Positions 22,034 through 34,171 of a DNA stretch of 64,000 nt are shown piece after piece. Made by a program: the position numbers and the translations under genes. The notes beneath the pieces were generated by a model. The model did not search any database. It saw only the letters and a program-made list of their open reading frames with translations, and was not told where the DNA came from. Every line of letters starts with the position of its first letter. Position 1 is the stretch's first letter. This DNA is from Epiperipatus broadwayi (taxonomy: Eukaryota > Onychophora > Udeonychophora > Euonychophora > Peripatidae), in assembly GCA_028023455.1 (NCBI GenBank), contig JAQFVV010000207.1, positions 1,146,208-1,210,207 on the forward strand. The letters are read 5' to 3'.

Positions 22034-22309
22034 TCATGTTTGTGAGGCTAACCAATGTTGGCAGATTATGCAGTCAGAGTCTTTGATTTCTCTTAATAAT
22101 TTGAGGAACAGTTCTTCCAGATTATGGTTCATTTCTTTGTCAAACACAATTTTGTTACACACCAACCATATTGTGAAATTTACAAAGATGGCTAGTCTGA
22201 TGTTTCCATACAGGCTGCTTTTAATTGCTTTTTCAATATTAATGCATGCGATTTTGTATTTTTGATCCTCATTAGTGCTTTGTGGTGAAGGTTGTTCCAT
22301 GTTGTGCAT
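22034..22309 (-). pseudogene. C-terminal region of the same LINE relic
   Basis: The frame starts at the end of the zinc-binding-like CPLCNK..H..C segment and encodes about 91 residues, including IKSSLYGNIRLAIFVNFTIW, a hydrophobic helix-rich tail. This arrangement (CxxC-H-C, then a helical tail) is usual at the C-terminus of several LINE clades. No catalytic motif is present. Confidence 0.45.
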
Positions 22310-23220
22310 TGATTAAGGATATGATTTATAGACTCATTCTATTTATTGCACAATGGGCAGATAGGATCTATACTATATCCTTTTTTATAATAAAGAAAAG
22401 CACTGATCGGCAAGGTTCTGAGGTTGACCTTGACCATGAAGTCAATTAGTTTTGATTAGTTTGATATGTTTGGTTAATTTCATGAGACTGGGTATTCCTA
22501 TTGCAAGCAGGTATTCAACATTGGATACATTATCATGCGTCATATTATATATGTCCCAATATTTAAGTTTGGAACTGAAGAGTGAATTTGAAATGCTAAT
22601 GTTTTCCAAAATCAATGTAACTTGTTATTGAAACCATGTTTGTTTGGGGGGGGGGGTGTCAGTCAGTTGACTCAAACCTTTATCAGTGGTATGGGACTTT
22701 CCATTTTAGGTTTTGCATTGAATTGATTTACTAACATGTTATATGTTCATTGCATTAAAAAGGTAGGAATTGAATGCAATCCAAGACCATTTTGAGCTTT
22801 GGGTCTTTGAAGAAGGTTGAGGCTAATCACCAGGGATTCCCCCCTCCAACATAGCCTTCTGCATTGTGTTTCAGCATTTTAGATGAATACCTTTGTTGAG
22901 GAAAAACTAGCTAGGAAATAGGTTATTTTTGGAAGAACTGCTGCATTCAGTAGGGTGACCTTTACTAACAGAGAAAGGTGGATTTTAGATAGTGATGTGA
23001 TGGTGTTTGATATTTTCTTTAGTAATGTCTCTTCAAGCTTGTTCCTCATAATAAAAGGGGGTGATGCCATTTTGAAGCCTAGGAATTTCTGAGAGGGAGC
23101 TTTGAATCTTTCTGTGATCTGTTTCTTTATCTTGATTAGCTATATGGCTGATTTAACCTCATTTACTCTTAGACCAAATTCACAAGTGAAGTGGTCCAAG
23201 ATTTTCTCTAGCCTAGCAAA

Positions 23221-23424
23221 CTAATCCTGTGATGAGAGAAACACCACCACATCATCCATGTAGGTTATGTGATGTATGCTCTCTTTCAGCAATGGTATGG
23301 CAATTCCAGGGAGGGATATTTCTATGCTCAACAGCAATGGGTTAACATAGGCAGCAAAAAGGAGGGTACTTAGTGGTGAGCCCTGTGGGATGGAACACTG
23401 GGCTGAAATCCTGGAGCAACTCAA
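23221..23424 (-). pseudogene. Reverse transcriptase palm fragment
   Basis: A 68-codon open frame carries two adjacent RT blocks. PQGSPLSTLLFAAYVNPLL (residues about 13-31) is the template-grip motif. ITYMDDVVVFLSS (about 53-65) contains the metal-binding Asp pair. Length between the blocks is normal for a LINE RT. It belongs to the 21960-23545 relic. Confidence 0.75.
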
Positions 23425-23545
23425 CCATCCAAAGAGAGAAAAACCTCTCTATTTTGGAGGTTTTCCATCATTTGGAGATATGCCCTAGGTACTTGGAGAT
23501 CATCCAGTACACATAGAAAACTGTAAGATAAAGCTTTGTCTTTAT

Positions 23546-25226
23546 CTAAAAATGGAGAACTGTAACTTTAACATTATATTTTAAGTACTATTTTTTAAAA
23601 AAGCAGGAATATAAACAGTTTTAGCTGTAAATGTGTATATAAATTTTTAGCAAAAAAAAAAAGAAACCTGTAGGAACTTTTACTTGTAAATATATTTTTT
23701 TAAAAAAAGCATTACAAATGATGCAAAAGATGTATATAGAGTGGAATAAAAGCCATTGAAGCAGACTGAATCATTTAATAAGTTCTAAAAAGGATAAGAA
23801 ATTTCACCTCCACATGAATTCAGCCAAATGGGAATTGGATGTTGGTATGGGATTTCTTTTTGTATTTTATTTTGTCATTTGACTAAAACCAATGTCTTTC
23901 AATATTTTGTGTCAAAACAGCAGTTTCTGGATCGACAAAGTCATGGCCATAATTAACTCTAAAGGAGTCATTCCTCACAGCTTGCAGTTCCTTTGTTGGA
24001 TAGGCTTTCCAGCAATCAGAATAAATTGAAGACCTTTCTTTACCATTTACATTGGATGGTTTGCATAAGAATGGTCACTATCCTGTCTTAGATTTTCATT
24101 ATGTTTATCTCTCTACACAATACACCAAAGATCCAATAAGTCTTCTGCAAACCTGTTTTTTCTTTTTTATAAAAAAGCTTTTATCAATTTCCACAATTTT
24201 AACCAGACCTCCAATTTTGTGTTTATATATGACTGACAGAGTCTACATGCAGATTTAAATAGGTACATATTTCAATCCACTATGTTTTTGGTCACTAATT
24301 TGACCTGGTCTCCACACCATTATGATCAGCTGTAGATTAATTTTAGGGCAATTGAAAAAACATTATTTTGGAGCTCTCAAACTATGTTTTCTTATGAATG
24401 GCCACTTTCTTTAGGCAACCTGTTATATAGAAATGCCATTGTTTATTGGAAGGATGAATGGAAATCTTTATATCATCACCGTTATTGCATACTTTTTTAA
24501 TGATAAAAGTTCATATTTCCTCTTCTATACCAGGTAACTCCCAAATTTTAATACTCAATTTTTTAAAATCACAATTAAAAAGAAAAATGTGATATCACAA
24601 AATAACTAAAAGTAAAAAGCACAAAATCACACAGGTCAGCATATTTTACAACTTGATGTCCTGAATATATGTGAGAAATGGTAACATGCATATATTTGAC
24701 ATTGATTAATCATGCCAGGATTTTTGGATAACAAGACATCATAAACTAAAACTATGAATAATCATTACCAGATGCAAATGTTACCAAAGTAATACATCAT
24801 AGCAGGAATGACACCAAAGTTCCATAATGTTGAATTATGTCATATTGATCTAAGTTTAATACTATTATATGTTATGTAATAAATGTATAAAGTAGGTTTA
24901 TCATCTTGTCTATTAATTCAATTATGTTTTTCGATTTTACCGTTAACTATTTCCTGTATAATAATCATATTGTATGGTCACAGTTAATTGTATATGCAAT
25001 GTTTTTGTACTATATATTGTCTCATATTTTATAATGACCTATTAATTTGTCCAAACATTTACTATTGAACCATCTAATATTTATATGCTTATCAATATAA
25101 TTTTTGTTTTTTATTAATGTATTATAAATTTTGAAATAATATGAAAGTTAGATCCATTACTTATTTGAACTATTGTTACTATTTTCAGTATAATGTCATT
25201 TTGCATAGAAATGTTATTTAATATAT
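23546..25226. other. AT-rich intergenic, no gene supported
   Basis: Only short frames of 62-68 codons occur. No domain, RNA or element boundary is recognised before the LTR at 25227. Confidence 0.45.
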
Positions 25227-27023
25227 TGTAACAGAAAAAAACGATGATTGAATGCAAAACTGTCCTTTTATTTATATATAATACGGATTTCTTAAAATTC
25301 AAAATTGTCCACCTTCCACTACCACAAGCAGAGATAACATACAGACATAAACAAATCTATATCCATACTTGAACGAACCTGTGACTATATGAATATTGCC
25401 CCAAGTTATCTTTACTGGTCAACTGTCTCTCGACTGCTTTAATATTTAAAGAATTACAGTGCTTGGATAATTCATAAATTTAAATGGGATCAAGAATACT
25501 GCCCACCAGCCTCATGTGTTATTTTAGTACTCTAAATGGAGTAATAATTATTCCCCAAACCCCTATGGATATATTACTGTCTGGAAAGGTGAAGAACGAG
25601 ATGAAACAGATTTAAATAAATAAGAAATATTTAATATAACAAAATAAACAACAAAAAAATCAATTGAAATATTTTACACACAATAGAAACAAATTATTGG
25701 ATATAATGCTATGAGTAAATATATATATAAAAAGATCCTGTAAATGATTATACATTTATGGTCATCATTCCATGTATTAGAAAAAAGTTTAAATATTGTC
25801 TGTATCACTAATATTAGGAATTGTCAATTATTTAAATTAAAGGTATGTGCACTTATGTCTATAAAGGTGTGATATATAATTTACCTAGGTTTTCTTTAGT
25901 CTCTAATGTAAGTTGAGGTCCTGCTGATCACCACGTGAAATTCCTCCACTTCTTTAGCAGGGAACGGTCACTCTTAGGCTGGACTTGGTTTGTGGTGACT
26001 TCTCCATATTAGGACATCAAGTACATGGCAAGTGGATCATCCGGCAGGTGCTACATTGGCAGTTGTCACATGGCAATGGGTACTATTCAAGCATGGTGAG
26101 TCTGAACTGGCCAGCAATTGTGCTGTCCTTTAGTCACACATTTCTGAAGTGACATGTATGTTAGAAATCATTTTCTTGTTCATACAATGATTTGTTTTTA
26201 CGTTGGAGTTCTTCCACTACATTTCTCGTTTTTCTCATTTTTTTTTACTTTAAAGGATTCTTAGGTCTGCTTTCTCTCGATTATATCTGCTTATTATCAG
26301 AGCAGTGTCTCCACCCAAGTCTCAACGAGAACTGTCTTGAACACCAATAATTTTTAATTACATTTTGTCACCTTCTTTTATTCTCTTGATCCCTTTTGTT
26401 TTTTAGCTTTCCATTCACACCTTTCTTTTTTTTAATATGCCTTCAGCAATTTATACAAATTTACTTTTACACAATCTCATAGCAATATTTACATTTATTT
26501 CTTATTTCTTTTTTTTTCTTTTAATAAAATAAATTTTTAATAAAATGATTTTTATTTTGACAAGCATTAATTATTGCTGTCTTTATCCATACTTTATACA
26601 TACTCTACACATGCATTTCATTTTATCGTCAAAATGTGTACTTCTATGGACTAGATCCTTATATTTTGTCATGTTTTAAATTTCTATTTTAATCTGATTT
26701 AAACTCTTCAAACCTTTACTCTTTCTTATAAATCATATTTTAGTTCTTATTTCATTCATATTTCCTCTTTCATTTTTGTGATCTTAAGCTAAATAGACGA
26801 TTTCAATACTTCTGCATTTAAATATTTCAATTTTACCAAAATCTTAACTTTGGAGGATAAAAGATAAGAATCTTTTGATTCTATTTCCCTCTCTTTATTA
26901 ATTAAGACATTTCTTTCTTCATGGGTTTTAATTATTTTATTAGTATTCCAAAACAACACAATATTTAATATTATTTAATGTTAAATATATATATGTGTGG
27001 TCACAGTATGTGTGATCATTACA
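25227..27023 (-). repeat. 3' LTR of the 7.6-kb element
   Basis: This 1797-bp copy keeps both canonical termini, TGT...ACA on the minus strand. It lacks the 183-bp internal duplication seen in the partner. Divergence from the partner is moderate (several substitutions per 100 bp), so the insertion is old. Confidence 0.87.
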
Positions 27024-27050
27024 TTTCATTGTTCCCCCCCTTTAAAATTT
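27024..27050 (-). other. Polypurine tract
   Basis: On the minus strand, TTTTAAAGGGGGGGAACAA followed by TGAAA lies directly upstream of the 3' LTR. This is the expected position of the plus-strand DNA primer in LTR-element replication. Confidence 0.65.
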
Positions 27051-28431
27051 TTTTCTTTAAAAAATTTAATTTAATGGATTGAAAGTTAGGCACTTTTAAC
27101 TACTGTTATGACCTCTCATTTCCATGTACTCGTAATATGACATAGTGGTGAGACTATTCCTAGAGAGGTGACCAGGCAAATTACATTCCTTCTCTGATGA
27201 TCCAATCAGCATTACCAAACTGTTTTAATATAGCTATAAGCAATATGTGAGTTGATTTCTGCCTCCTAATTGTATATACAGGTTCGAGTCCACAGGATAT
27301 CTCTGTGACCCAATCAAACCTGTTCATACCCGACATTTTACAAACTATATCCCTCTAAGTGACAACTCTGGTCACTATACCAAGGTGGGTTGGCTGACTG
27401 GCATTTTTTATCCAGCTCATCCATGAGCTCAGAATATTTACTGATAGCTCGGTTTTTTATAAGGGGTTCTTTGACCATACATTGGTTTCTATTTCACTGA
27501 CTCATGATATTTATCAAATATAGAGATCTTACTGGCCATTTCAATCCAGTGAGTCATTATATGAGTAGAGGATCTCTAACCCTGTATTCTCTATCTAATA
27601 AGATCTGGCACACTGCAGAACTTATGCATGAATATATAACAGAGATGGCTTACCATATATTGCTGATCCCACCTACAATATCTATCCCTACATACCTCCA
27701 GCCTCTATGCACAATCTCACACTACCATCTAACTGATGGTTTGTCTTAGTTTGAGTATAGTATTCTTCTACACTGTTTGGCCATTTACTGGCTCATTCTT
27801 CTTTTATATTTTTATGATTAATATTTCTTATTCTCATAAGTCTTTTCATTAATCTTGATCCAGTCCATTCGCAATATTGTACCAGTGAATCCGTCCTTTC
27901 TTTATGATTGTGCTTATATTTTATCTGGAGATTGTCTGATCCTGTTGGACTCATATCTGCTTCCTCTGGGATATGGATTTTGCTCCCTACATTCTCTATC
28001 CTCTGTCCTTTCATATGGATGCCTCCATTCAGTCTCCAATCTATGTCATCCATCTTCCTGCCCTCTTGGGTTCCACTCTGTAAATCTCTTCAGTTTTTTT
28101 TCCATCATCCTTTACTAGGATCCCAACCATTTTTTATTTCAAGTGGTTCCTTTGGAGGTGGTCTAGATTTATATCCATCATCGGTCCTGGTGCTATCCAT
28201 GCATTTAGCCACTCAGCAACTCAATACACTGTCTTCCTCTCTGTACTAATTAATGTCTGTTCAATATCTCTCATGGTTCTTTGTCCTATGCCTTTTACTT
28301 CTGTATTGTGCTGTTACTGGCTGACTTACTAATCCTCTCTTCAACATTTGATTGTAACCTTTCTACTACCTTGACTATCTTCCTTATATTCTTCTGCATA
28401 TTTTCCAGCATTCTATTGTTTTCTAAACTCA
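27051..28431 (-). other. Interior of 7.6-kb element, non-coding or decayed
   Basis: The only open frame of note is minus-strand 27793-28053 (86 codons, MDDIDWRLNGGIHMKGQR...). It may continue the ORF upstream through several stops, and no family is recognised. The many plus-strand open frames between 27.8 and 28.9 kb are antisense shadows rich in Ser/Leu/Cys. Confidence 0.4.
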
Positions 28432-28840
28432 TCACCTCAAGTTCCTCCTTTTCCCTTCCAGCTGCCCTATGTCTGCTCTCAGATCAAACTCTGCTGACTT
28501 TATCTCAGTCCTCTCTGCCCTATCTAGTTCCTCACACTCATATAGTTCTATGCTTTCTGGTTCATTCCACTTGCCTGTATCCTTTGCCTCTGATTGCTGG
28601 GTGAAGTTATTTCTAATTTCTTCTATGGCTTCAGCAATTCTTTTGTTAATCTCTATTGATAACTTCACATACCATTTTTCCATCATTCTTTTTTTCCTGT
28701 CCTGGCATTCCTTCATAAACTGCTGTTGCTCAATTCTCATTTGCATGAGCATATTCATTATATCACTAAATTTTTTTATTTTTCCCTTCCCTCTCCTTAT
28801 CTTCATCCATTTCTCTCACTTCATTTACTTGGTGGTCCAT
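28432..28840 (-). pseudogene. Coiled-coil (gag-position) ORF of 7.6-kb element
   Basis: The likely start is the ATG at 28840 (MDHQVNEVREMDEDKER). This frame ends at a TAG just after an A7 run (T7 at 28771-28777 on the plus strand). The neighbouring frame then continues KFSDIMNMLMQMRIEQQQF to a stop at 28432. The protein is strongly charged and helical, with a coiled-coil stretch ECQDRKKRMMEKW...INKRIAEAIEEIRNNF and an acidic end (ESIELYECEELDRAE). It lies where gag should be but has no CCHC knuckle or capsid motif. The overall style resembles the ORF at 36751 in the other long-LTR element. Broken by at least one indel. Confidence 0.55.
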
Positions 28841-29791
28841 TTTAGTTTGAGACCTTATACACCTAAATATAATTTTATTTAACCTGTCTTGATATGTATT
28901 TATTATTTTTCTCTGCTGTGTCTCTCTTTTCTATTTTGATTTGTTATTTTCATTCTTTATTATCTGATACTTAGAATTTAGACCGCTAGCCAATCCAAAC
29001 ACACATGCTCTGGTTTACCATTTTGTCTACCTGACTTAGATTTGTTTGACTGCCTGTCCTACTTTGATAACTGTCCTTTACTTTCCACTACTTATGCAAA
29101 CTCTTACTCACTATACTTAAATAAATGACGCGATTATATATATTTCATGTTTAACTATAATTCAATCAAATTCGAGTTGCAGATATATTGTAGTACTAAG
29201 TGTATTCATTTATTTTTCACTTTACTGTTAAGGCTATTTCAAATTCACCCACACAATTATTTATTTTTTTCACTTCCTAATATCTTACATTATACCTTCT
29301 GTTTGTACTTTATTGATCGCTTTATTATCATGCTTATAAACTTCTACATATATTTTATTTTCAACTTAACTGAAATATGCGACTATTAAATCACACATAT
29401 ATATTTCTTCAACTTAGTTTATATACCCAACTATTTTTATTATTTATCATTAAAACTTTCCTGAAACTTTGTTTTATTTTATTTTTTTCTACTTGACTGA
29501 AACAATTTATATTTTGTTAACAGCAATTACATTGAGATAATCAATTCTTTGTTCATGACGATTATATTTGACTATTTCTTGTCTTATTTTAAATATGTCA
29601 CAACGAACGTCAAAAACTTTCTTAATATTAAAATTTCCCCCCTTCTTTCTATCCCTTGTACACATTTGACATCAAAATACATATATAAAATATTACAAAG
29701 TGCAAAAAAAAATTATCCCCCTCATCTTCACTTCTCACCACTCTAATTTACAAAACTAATTTTATTATATATATCTTTTAAAATATATATA
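28841..29791 (-). other. 5' untranslated interior of 7.6-kb element
   Basis: T- and C-rich on the plus strand. No reading frame with protein-like composition. It lies between the coiled-coil ORF and the nested MITE. Confidence 0.4.
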
Positions 29792-30745
29792 CATCTGGGT
29801 CTCATTTTATGTGATAGATAGGTTCCTCAGAAAACACGTGCAAATGAAATCATGCAAAAATAGACGTAACTTACCTTGAAAAGGGGGGGGGGGTACGGGC
29901 TGTGATTTTTCAAAAATCGCGTAAAAGCAAAGCACCAAGTAAAATTACTTAAAAATTCACGCAAAAAAAAAATAAGGAAATAAAATATGACTAATAAAAA
30001 ATTTCAAATTTGAAAAAAATTGATACAAGACAAACTTTTTTTAACTATATTATATAATTTTATTCAAAACAATATATTTTTATGCATAATTTACAGTAAT
30101 TTATAATTTTTATACACATTTTAATTATTATCGCTATTTGCCAGTAAACAGGTTCATTTGCAAACTGATAAAAAAATCAGATTCTTCACAAGAAGAAATA
30201 CAACTAGCACCAATGTCACTCTCACGTTGTGTTAATTAATGGTTTTCTGGTGATAACGTAATTAGTAATTAATCTAACAACTAAAAATTAAATTCTTATT
30301 TTTGTCTTTAATTTTCAGTTTTAATTGTGCCCATTGCTTTTAAAAATAAACTTGTGGACACTAAATGATTAATAATTGATTACGTTCTTTTTTAAAAAGC
30401 AAAAACAGAATGTGATTTAAAATGCAAAATTAACACGCACAATGTTTGAACAAATTTACATTATAATCTTGTAAAATTTAATGTGTGTATACATAAAATA
30501 TGGAAATCATGATTTTAATTTCATTATTGCATAAAATCTTACTATTATAAAGCACTGAAAATATTGAAATTACTAAGTTGAAAGTCGAATTTCAATAATG
30601 TGCTATTACTTTCAATATAACATAAGTGTGCGAAATTTATTATTTAAAGTAATAGCGCAATATCGGAGTTTGACTTCCAGTGAAACACGAATCGCGTAAG
30701 TTCAAAATCGTGTTAAATAAGTCCACGTAAAAAGAGACCCAGGTG
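29792..30745. mobile_element. 954-bp TA-flanked MITE, pogo/Tigger-like ends
   Basis: The termini are inverted: CATCTGGGTCTCATTTTATG on the left, and on the right the complement of CACCTGGGTCTCTTTTTACG. Both are flanked by TA (29790-29791 and 30746-30747), the target duplication of Tc1/mariner-pogo elements. Subterminal words such as TCGCGTAA and the GTGTTAAATAAGTCCACGT block near 30710 resemble Tigger/pogo ends. No transposase frame is present, so it would need one in trans. It carries a G-run near 29884. It inserted into the interior of the 7.6-kb LTR element and is therefore younger than it. Confidence 0.72.
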
Positions 30746-30834
30746 TATTTAAAAATCTTTACATTATTTTATCAAATTTATCCAACACATGATTACTAAT
30801 TGCACAGCAATAGATCCCAGACTGACCCTTAAAA

Positions 30835-32830
30835 TATAACAGAAACAATGACAATTGAATGCAAAACTTTCCTTTTATTTATATATAATATGGATTTCTT
30901 AAAATTCAAAATCATCCACCTTCCGCTACTACAAGCAGAGAGAACATACGGACATAAATGAATTTATATCCGTACTTGACTGAACCTCTGACTATACAGA
31001 TATTGCCCCAGGTTATCTTTTCTGGTCAACTGTCTCTCGACTGCTGTAATATTTAAAGAATTACAGCACTTGGATAATTTATAAATTTAAATGGGATCAA
31101 GAATACTGCCCACCAGCCTCATGTGTTATTTTAGTACTCTAAATGGAGTAATAATTATTCCCCAAACCCCTATGGATATATTACTATCTGGAATGGTGAA
31201 GAATGAGACAAAACAGATTTAAATAAATAAATATTTGATATAACAAAATAAACAACAAAAAAAATCAATTGAAATATTCTACACACAATAGAAACAAATT
31301 ATTGGAGATAATGCTACAAGTAAATATATATAAAAAAAGATTCCTCAAACCCCTATGGATATATTACTATCTGGAATGGTGAAGAATGAGACAAAACAGA
31401 TTTAAATAAATAAAAAATATTTGATATAACAAAATAAACAACAACAAAAATCAATTGAAATATTCTACACACAATAGAAACAAATTATTGGAGATAATGC
31501 TACAAGTAAATATATATAAAAAAAGATCCTATAAATGATTATACATTTATGATCATCATTCCATGTATTAGAAAAAAGTTTAAATATTGTCTGTATCACT
31601 AATATCAGGAATTGGCAATTATTTAAATTAAAGGTATGTGCACATATGTCTATAAAGGTGTGATATATAATTTACCTAGGTTTTCTTTAGTCTCTGAAGT
31701 AAGTTGAGGTCCTACTGACCACCACATGGAATTCCTCCATCTTTTTAGCAGGGAATGGGCAGTCTTAGGCTGGACTTGGTTTGTGGTTACTTCTCCGTAT
31801 TAGGACATCAAGGACATGGCAAGTGGATCATCTGGCAGGCACTACATTCGCAGTTGTTACATGGTGATGGGAACCATTCGAGCACAGTGAGTCTGAATTG
31901 GCCAGCGATCATGCTGTCCTTTAGCCACACATTCTTGAAGTGTCATGTATGTTAGAAATCATTTTCCTGTTCATACAATGATTCATTTTTATGTTGGAGT
32001 CCTTTCACTACATTATATTACTACATTTCTGGTTTTTCTCTCATTTTTTTTTACTTTAAAAGATTCTTAGGTCTGCTTTCTCTCAATTATATCTGTTTAT
32101 TATCAAAGCAGTGTCTCCACCCAAGTCTCATTGAGAACTGTCTTGAACTCTAATAATTTTTAATTACATTTTGTCACCTTCTTTTATTCTCTTGATCCCT
32201 TTTGTTTTTTAGCTTTCCATTCACACCTTTTTTTTTTATTTAATACGCCTTCAGCAATTTACACAAATTTACTTTTACACAATCTCATAGCAATATTTAC
32301 ATTTATTTCTTATTTCTTTCTTTTTCTTTTAATAAAATTAATTTTTAATAAAATGATTTTTATTTTGACAAGCATTAATTATTGCTGTCTTTATCCATAC
32401 TTTATACATACTCTACACATGCATTTCGTTTTATTGTCAAAATGTGTACTTCTATGAACTAGATCCTTATCTTCTGTCATATTTTAAATTTCTATTTTAA
32501 TCTGATTTAAACTCTTCAAACTTTTACCCTTTCTTATAAATCATATTTTAGTTCTTATTTCATTCATATTTCCTCTTTCATTTTTGTGATCTTAAGCTAA
32601 ATAGACGATTTCAATATTTCTGCATTTAAATATTTCTATTTTACCAAAATCTTAACTTTGGAGGATAAAAGATAAGAATCTTTTGATTCTATTTCCCTCT
32701 CTTTATTAATTGAGACATTTCTTTCTTCATGGGTTTTAATTCTTTTTATTAGTATACCAAAATAACACAATATTTAATATTATTTAATGTTAAATATATA
32801 TGTGTGGTCGCAGTATGTGTGATCATCACA
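30835..32830 (-). repeat. 5' LTR of the 7.6-kb element
   Basis: This 1996-bp copy is longer than its partner mainly because of a 183-bp tandem duplication at 31163-31526. Its inner end reads TATAACAG on the plus strand instead of TGTAACAG, so the terminal dinucleotide has mutated. Confidence 0.85.
31163..31526. repeat. 183-bp tandem duplication inside the 5' LTR
   Basis: CAAACCCCTATGGATATATT starts at 31163 and 31346, and the two units are nearly identical through AAAAAAAGAT. The 3' LTR has a single copy, so the duplication arose after insertion of the element. Confidence 0.9.
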
Positions 32831-33284
32831 ATATAGACTTCTTAGAATTAAAAAGTATATTTTTAACAGTTTTAGGATTTGGTCCATAATCTTCATAAAA
32901 TTTAATATGGTGATTTTTTTTTGTATATCATCTATATTTTTATCTGTATCATATTTACCATTTCTATAGTTAAATTTTTAATAACTGCCATCTTTTATAC
33001 ACATGCTTTTTGTGAATCTAGAGGATTGTTTTTTTTTTAATTTCTCTTCACAACAAAATGTGTTAATATAATTTTATTATTATTATCTATTTGAATTTTT
33101 ATATTTAAAGATTTCATTTTATCCTCAAATCTGACATTTGTGAATTTAATGCTATATATATTATTATTAAAAACATTGAAATATTATTCATCACTCTTTT
33201 ATTATCAAAATGTATATATCGATCTAATTAGAAATAAATTGTGAATCAATATTTACTATGCTTACATAAGCTGTTATAACATAA
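32831..33284. other. No feature seen
   Basis: AT-rich spacer between the LTR element and a MITE; nothing recognised. Confidence 0.45.
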
Positions 33285-33440
33285 ACAACACTCTCCGTGC
33301 AATTGTGGCATCCAGTCCAAGTCAGAATAATATTGGATCAATAGGCACTAGACAAGGATTTTATTGGCAAACCTTCTTGCATCAGTTGATTAATCTGATT
33401 TGCACTGAAAGGCAATATTGTATAAAGAGCTTTGCTTCTG
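33285..33440. mobile_element. Diverged copy of the foldback MITE
   Basis: The left arm (CTCTCCGTGCAATTGTGGCA, then CCAGTCCAAGTCAGAATAAT) and right arm (ATTAATCTGATTTGCACTG, then AAAGAGCTTTGCTTCTG) are imperfect inverted copies. Both match the arms of the element at 7917-8185. Non-coding. Confidence 0.6.
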
Positions 33441-33598
33441 TTATTAATAAATAGTTATACATTAATTGTTATACAATATATATTGTAATGGTATGCATAT
33501 GCCATTACATTATTTTAAAAATAAAATAAATGAGGAAAATGAATTGTAAATAAAAGTGTTTTATTAAAAATATAAAAGCAAATTAAAATAATTATTTT

Positions 33599-33600
<2 letters not shown>

Positions 33601-33630
<30 letters not shown>
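33601..33630. repeat. (TA)n microsatellite
   Basis: About 13 TA dinucleotides in a row. Confidence 0.95.
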
Positions 33631-33632
<2 letters not shown>

Positions 33633-34171
33633 CACACAGATAGAAAACTTTTGTTTTTTAAAAAAAAAGTATATAAAAGCAAGTTAAAATAAATATCTAA
33701 AAATAAGATTGGCATTTTTTAAAAAAATAATGAAAAAAAAATGTTAATTAGTTTCAATTTAAAAGTCATGTTTGAATCTTAAAATGGAAGTGATTGTTCT
33801 CTTGAAATATATTTGAATTTAAAGCAAACTAGCCTTTGGGGCACTTAAATGATTGTAAAGTCAGATAAGAGATAAAAATTAAGGATTGTGTTTCCCTCTC
33901 TGAAGCAGATCAACCAATGCAAGTAACAAGCCATGGCTGGGCCAAAAAGGGAAACATCCAGATCTGTAAGAACAAATGATGTCATGTGCAACTGATCCAT
34001 AGGATTTGTGATAAGAAAGGTAAAAAAATCATAAAAGATGGAAATATCAAATTATTAAACCTTTTACTCACTTAGAAAATGAAGTAACTGTTGATTCATG
34101 AACTGCATTGTGGGCCCTAAAATATAAGGGTCTTGCAATGAATTAATTTCCTGTTATGCACCAGCTGAGAC
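33631..34171. other. No feature seen
   Basis: AT-rich spacer. A less AT-rich patch at about 33820-34000 is not recognised. TGTTATGC at 34152 could be the true left end of the following repeat, but it has no counterpart at the other copy. Confidence 0.4.

Larger units (their letters stand above)
21960..23545 (-). mobile_element. Old non-LTR retrotransposon relic (L1/Tx1-type character)
   Basis: On the minus strand the order is: DKDKALS (motif A remnant, about 23530), CSIPQGSPLSTLLFAAYVNP (RT motif B, about 23390-23340), ITYMDDVVVFLSSQD (motif C, about 23266-23222, catalytic YMDD), KVTLLNAAVLPKITYFLA (about 22950), and a C-terminal CPLCNK...INHILNQC zinc-binding-like segment (about 22360-22300) followed by WNNLHHKALMRI. 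The PLS/YxDD style and C-terminal CxxC..H..C fit L1/Tx1-like or R2-like LINEs; I cannot choose firmly. Stops and shifts are frequent, so it is ancient. Neither boundary is resolved. Confidence 0.7.
25227..32830 (-). mobile_element. Long-LTR, non-autonomous LTR retrotransposon (7.6 kb)
   Basis: Two homologous repeats, 25227-27023 (1797 bp) and 30835-32830 (1996 bp), bound the element. Read on the minus strand, each starts TGTRATGATCACACATACTG. The 3' copy ends TTCTGTTACA; the 5' copy's last bases have mutated to TATA. The 4 bp outside each end are ATAT (25223-25226 and 32831-32834), a fitting target duplication. On the minus strand a purine tract, TTTTAAAGGGGGGGAACAA, lies just before the 3' LTR. 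The 3.8-kb interior contains one broken coiled-coil ORF and a nested MITE, with no RT, RNase H, protease or integrase motif. Very long LTRs with a pol-less interior resemble LARD-type elements, which need enzymes from a relative. Confidence 0.85.

Noticed and set aside
27855-28882. Overlapping plus-strand open frames rich in Ser, Leu and Cys
   Set aside because: They are antisense to the coiled-coil ORF of the minus-strand LTR element and its interior; composition is that of reversed coding DNA.
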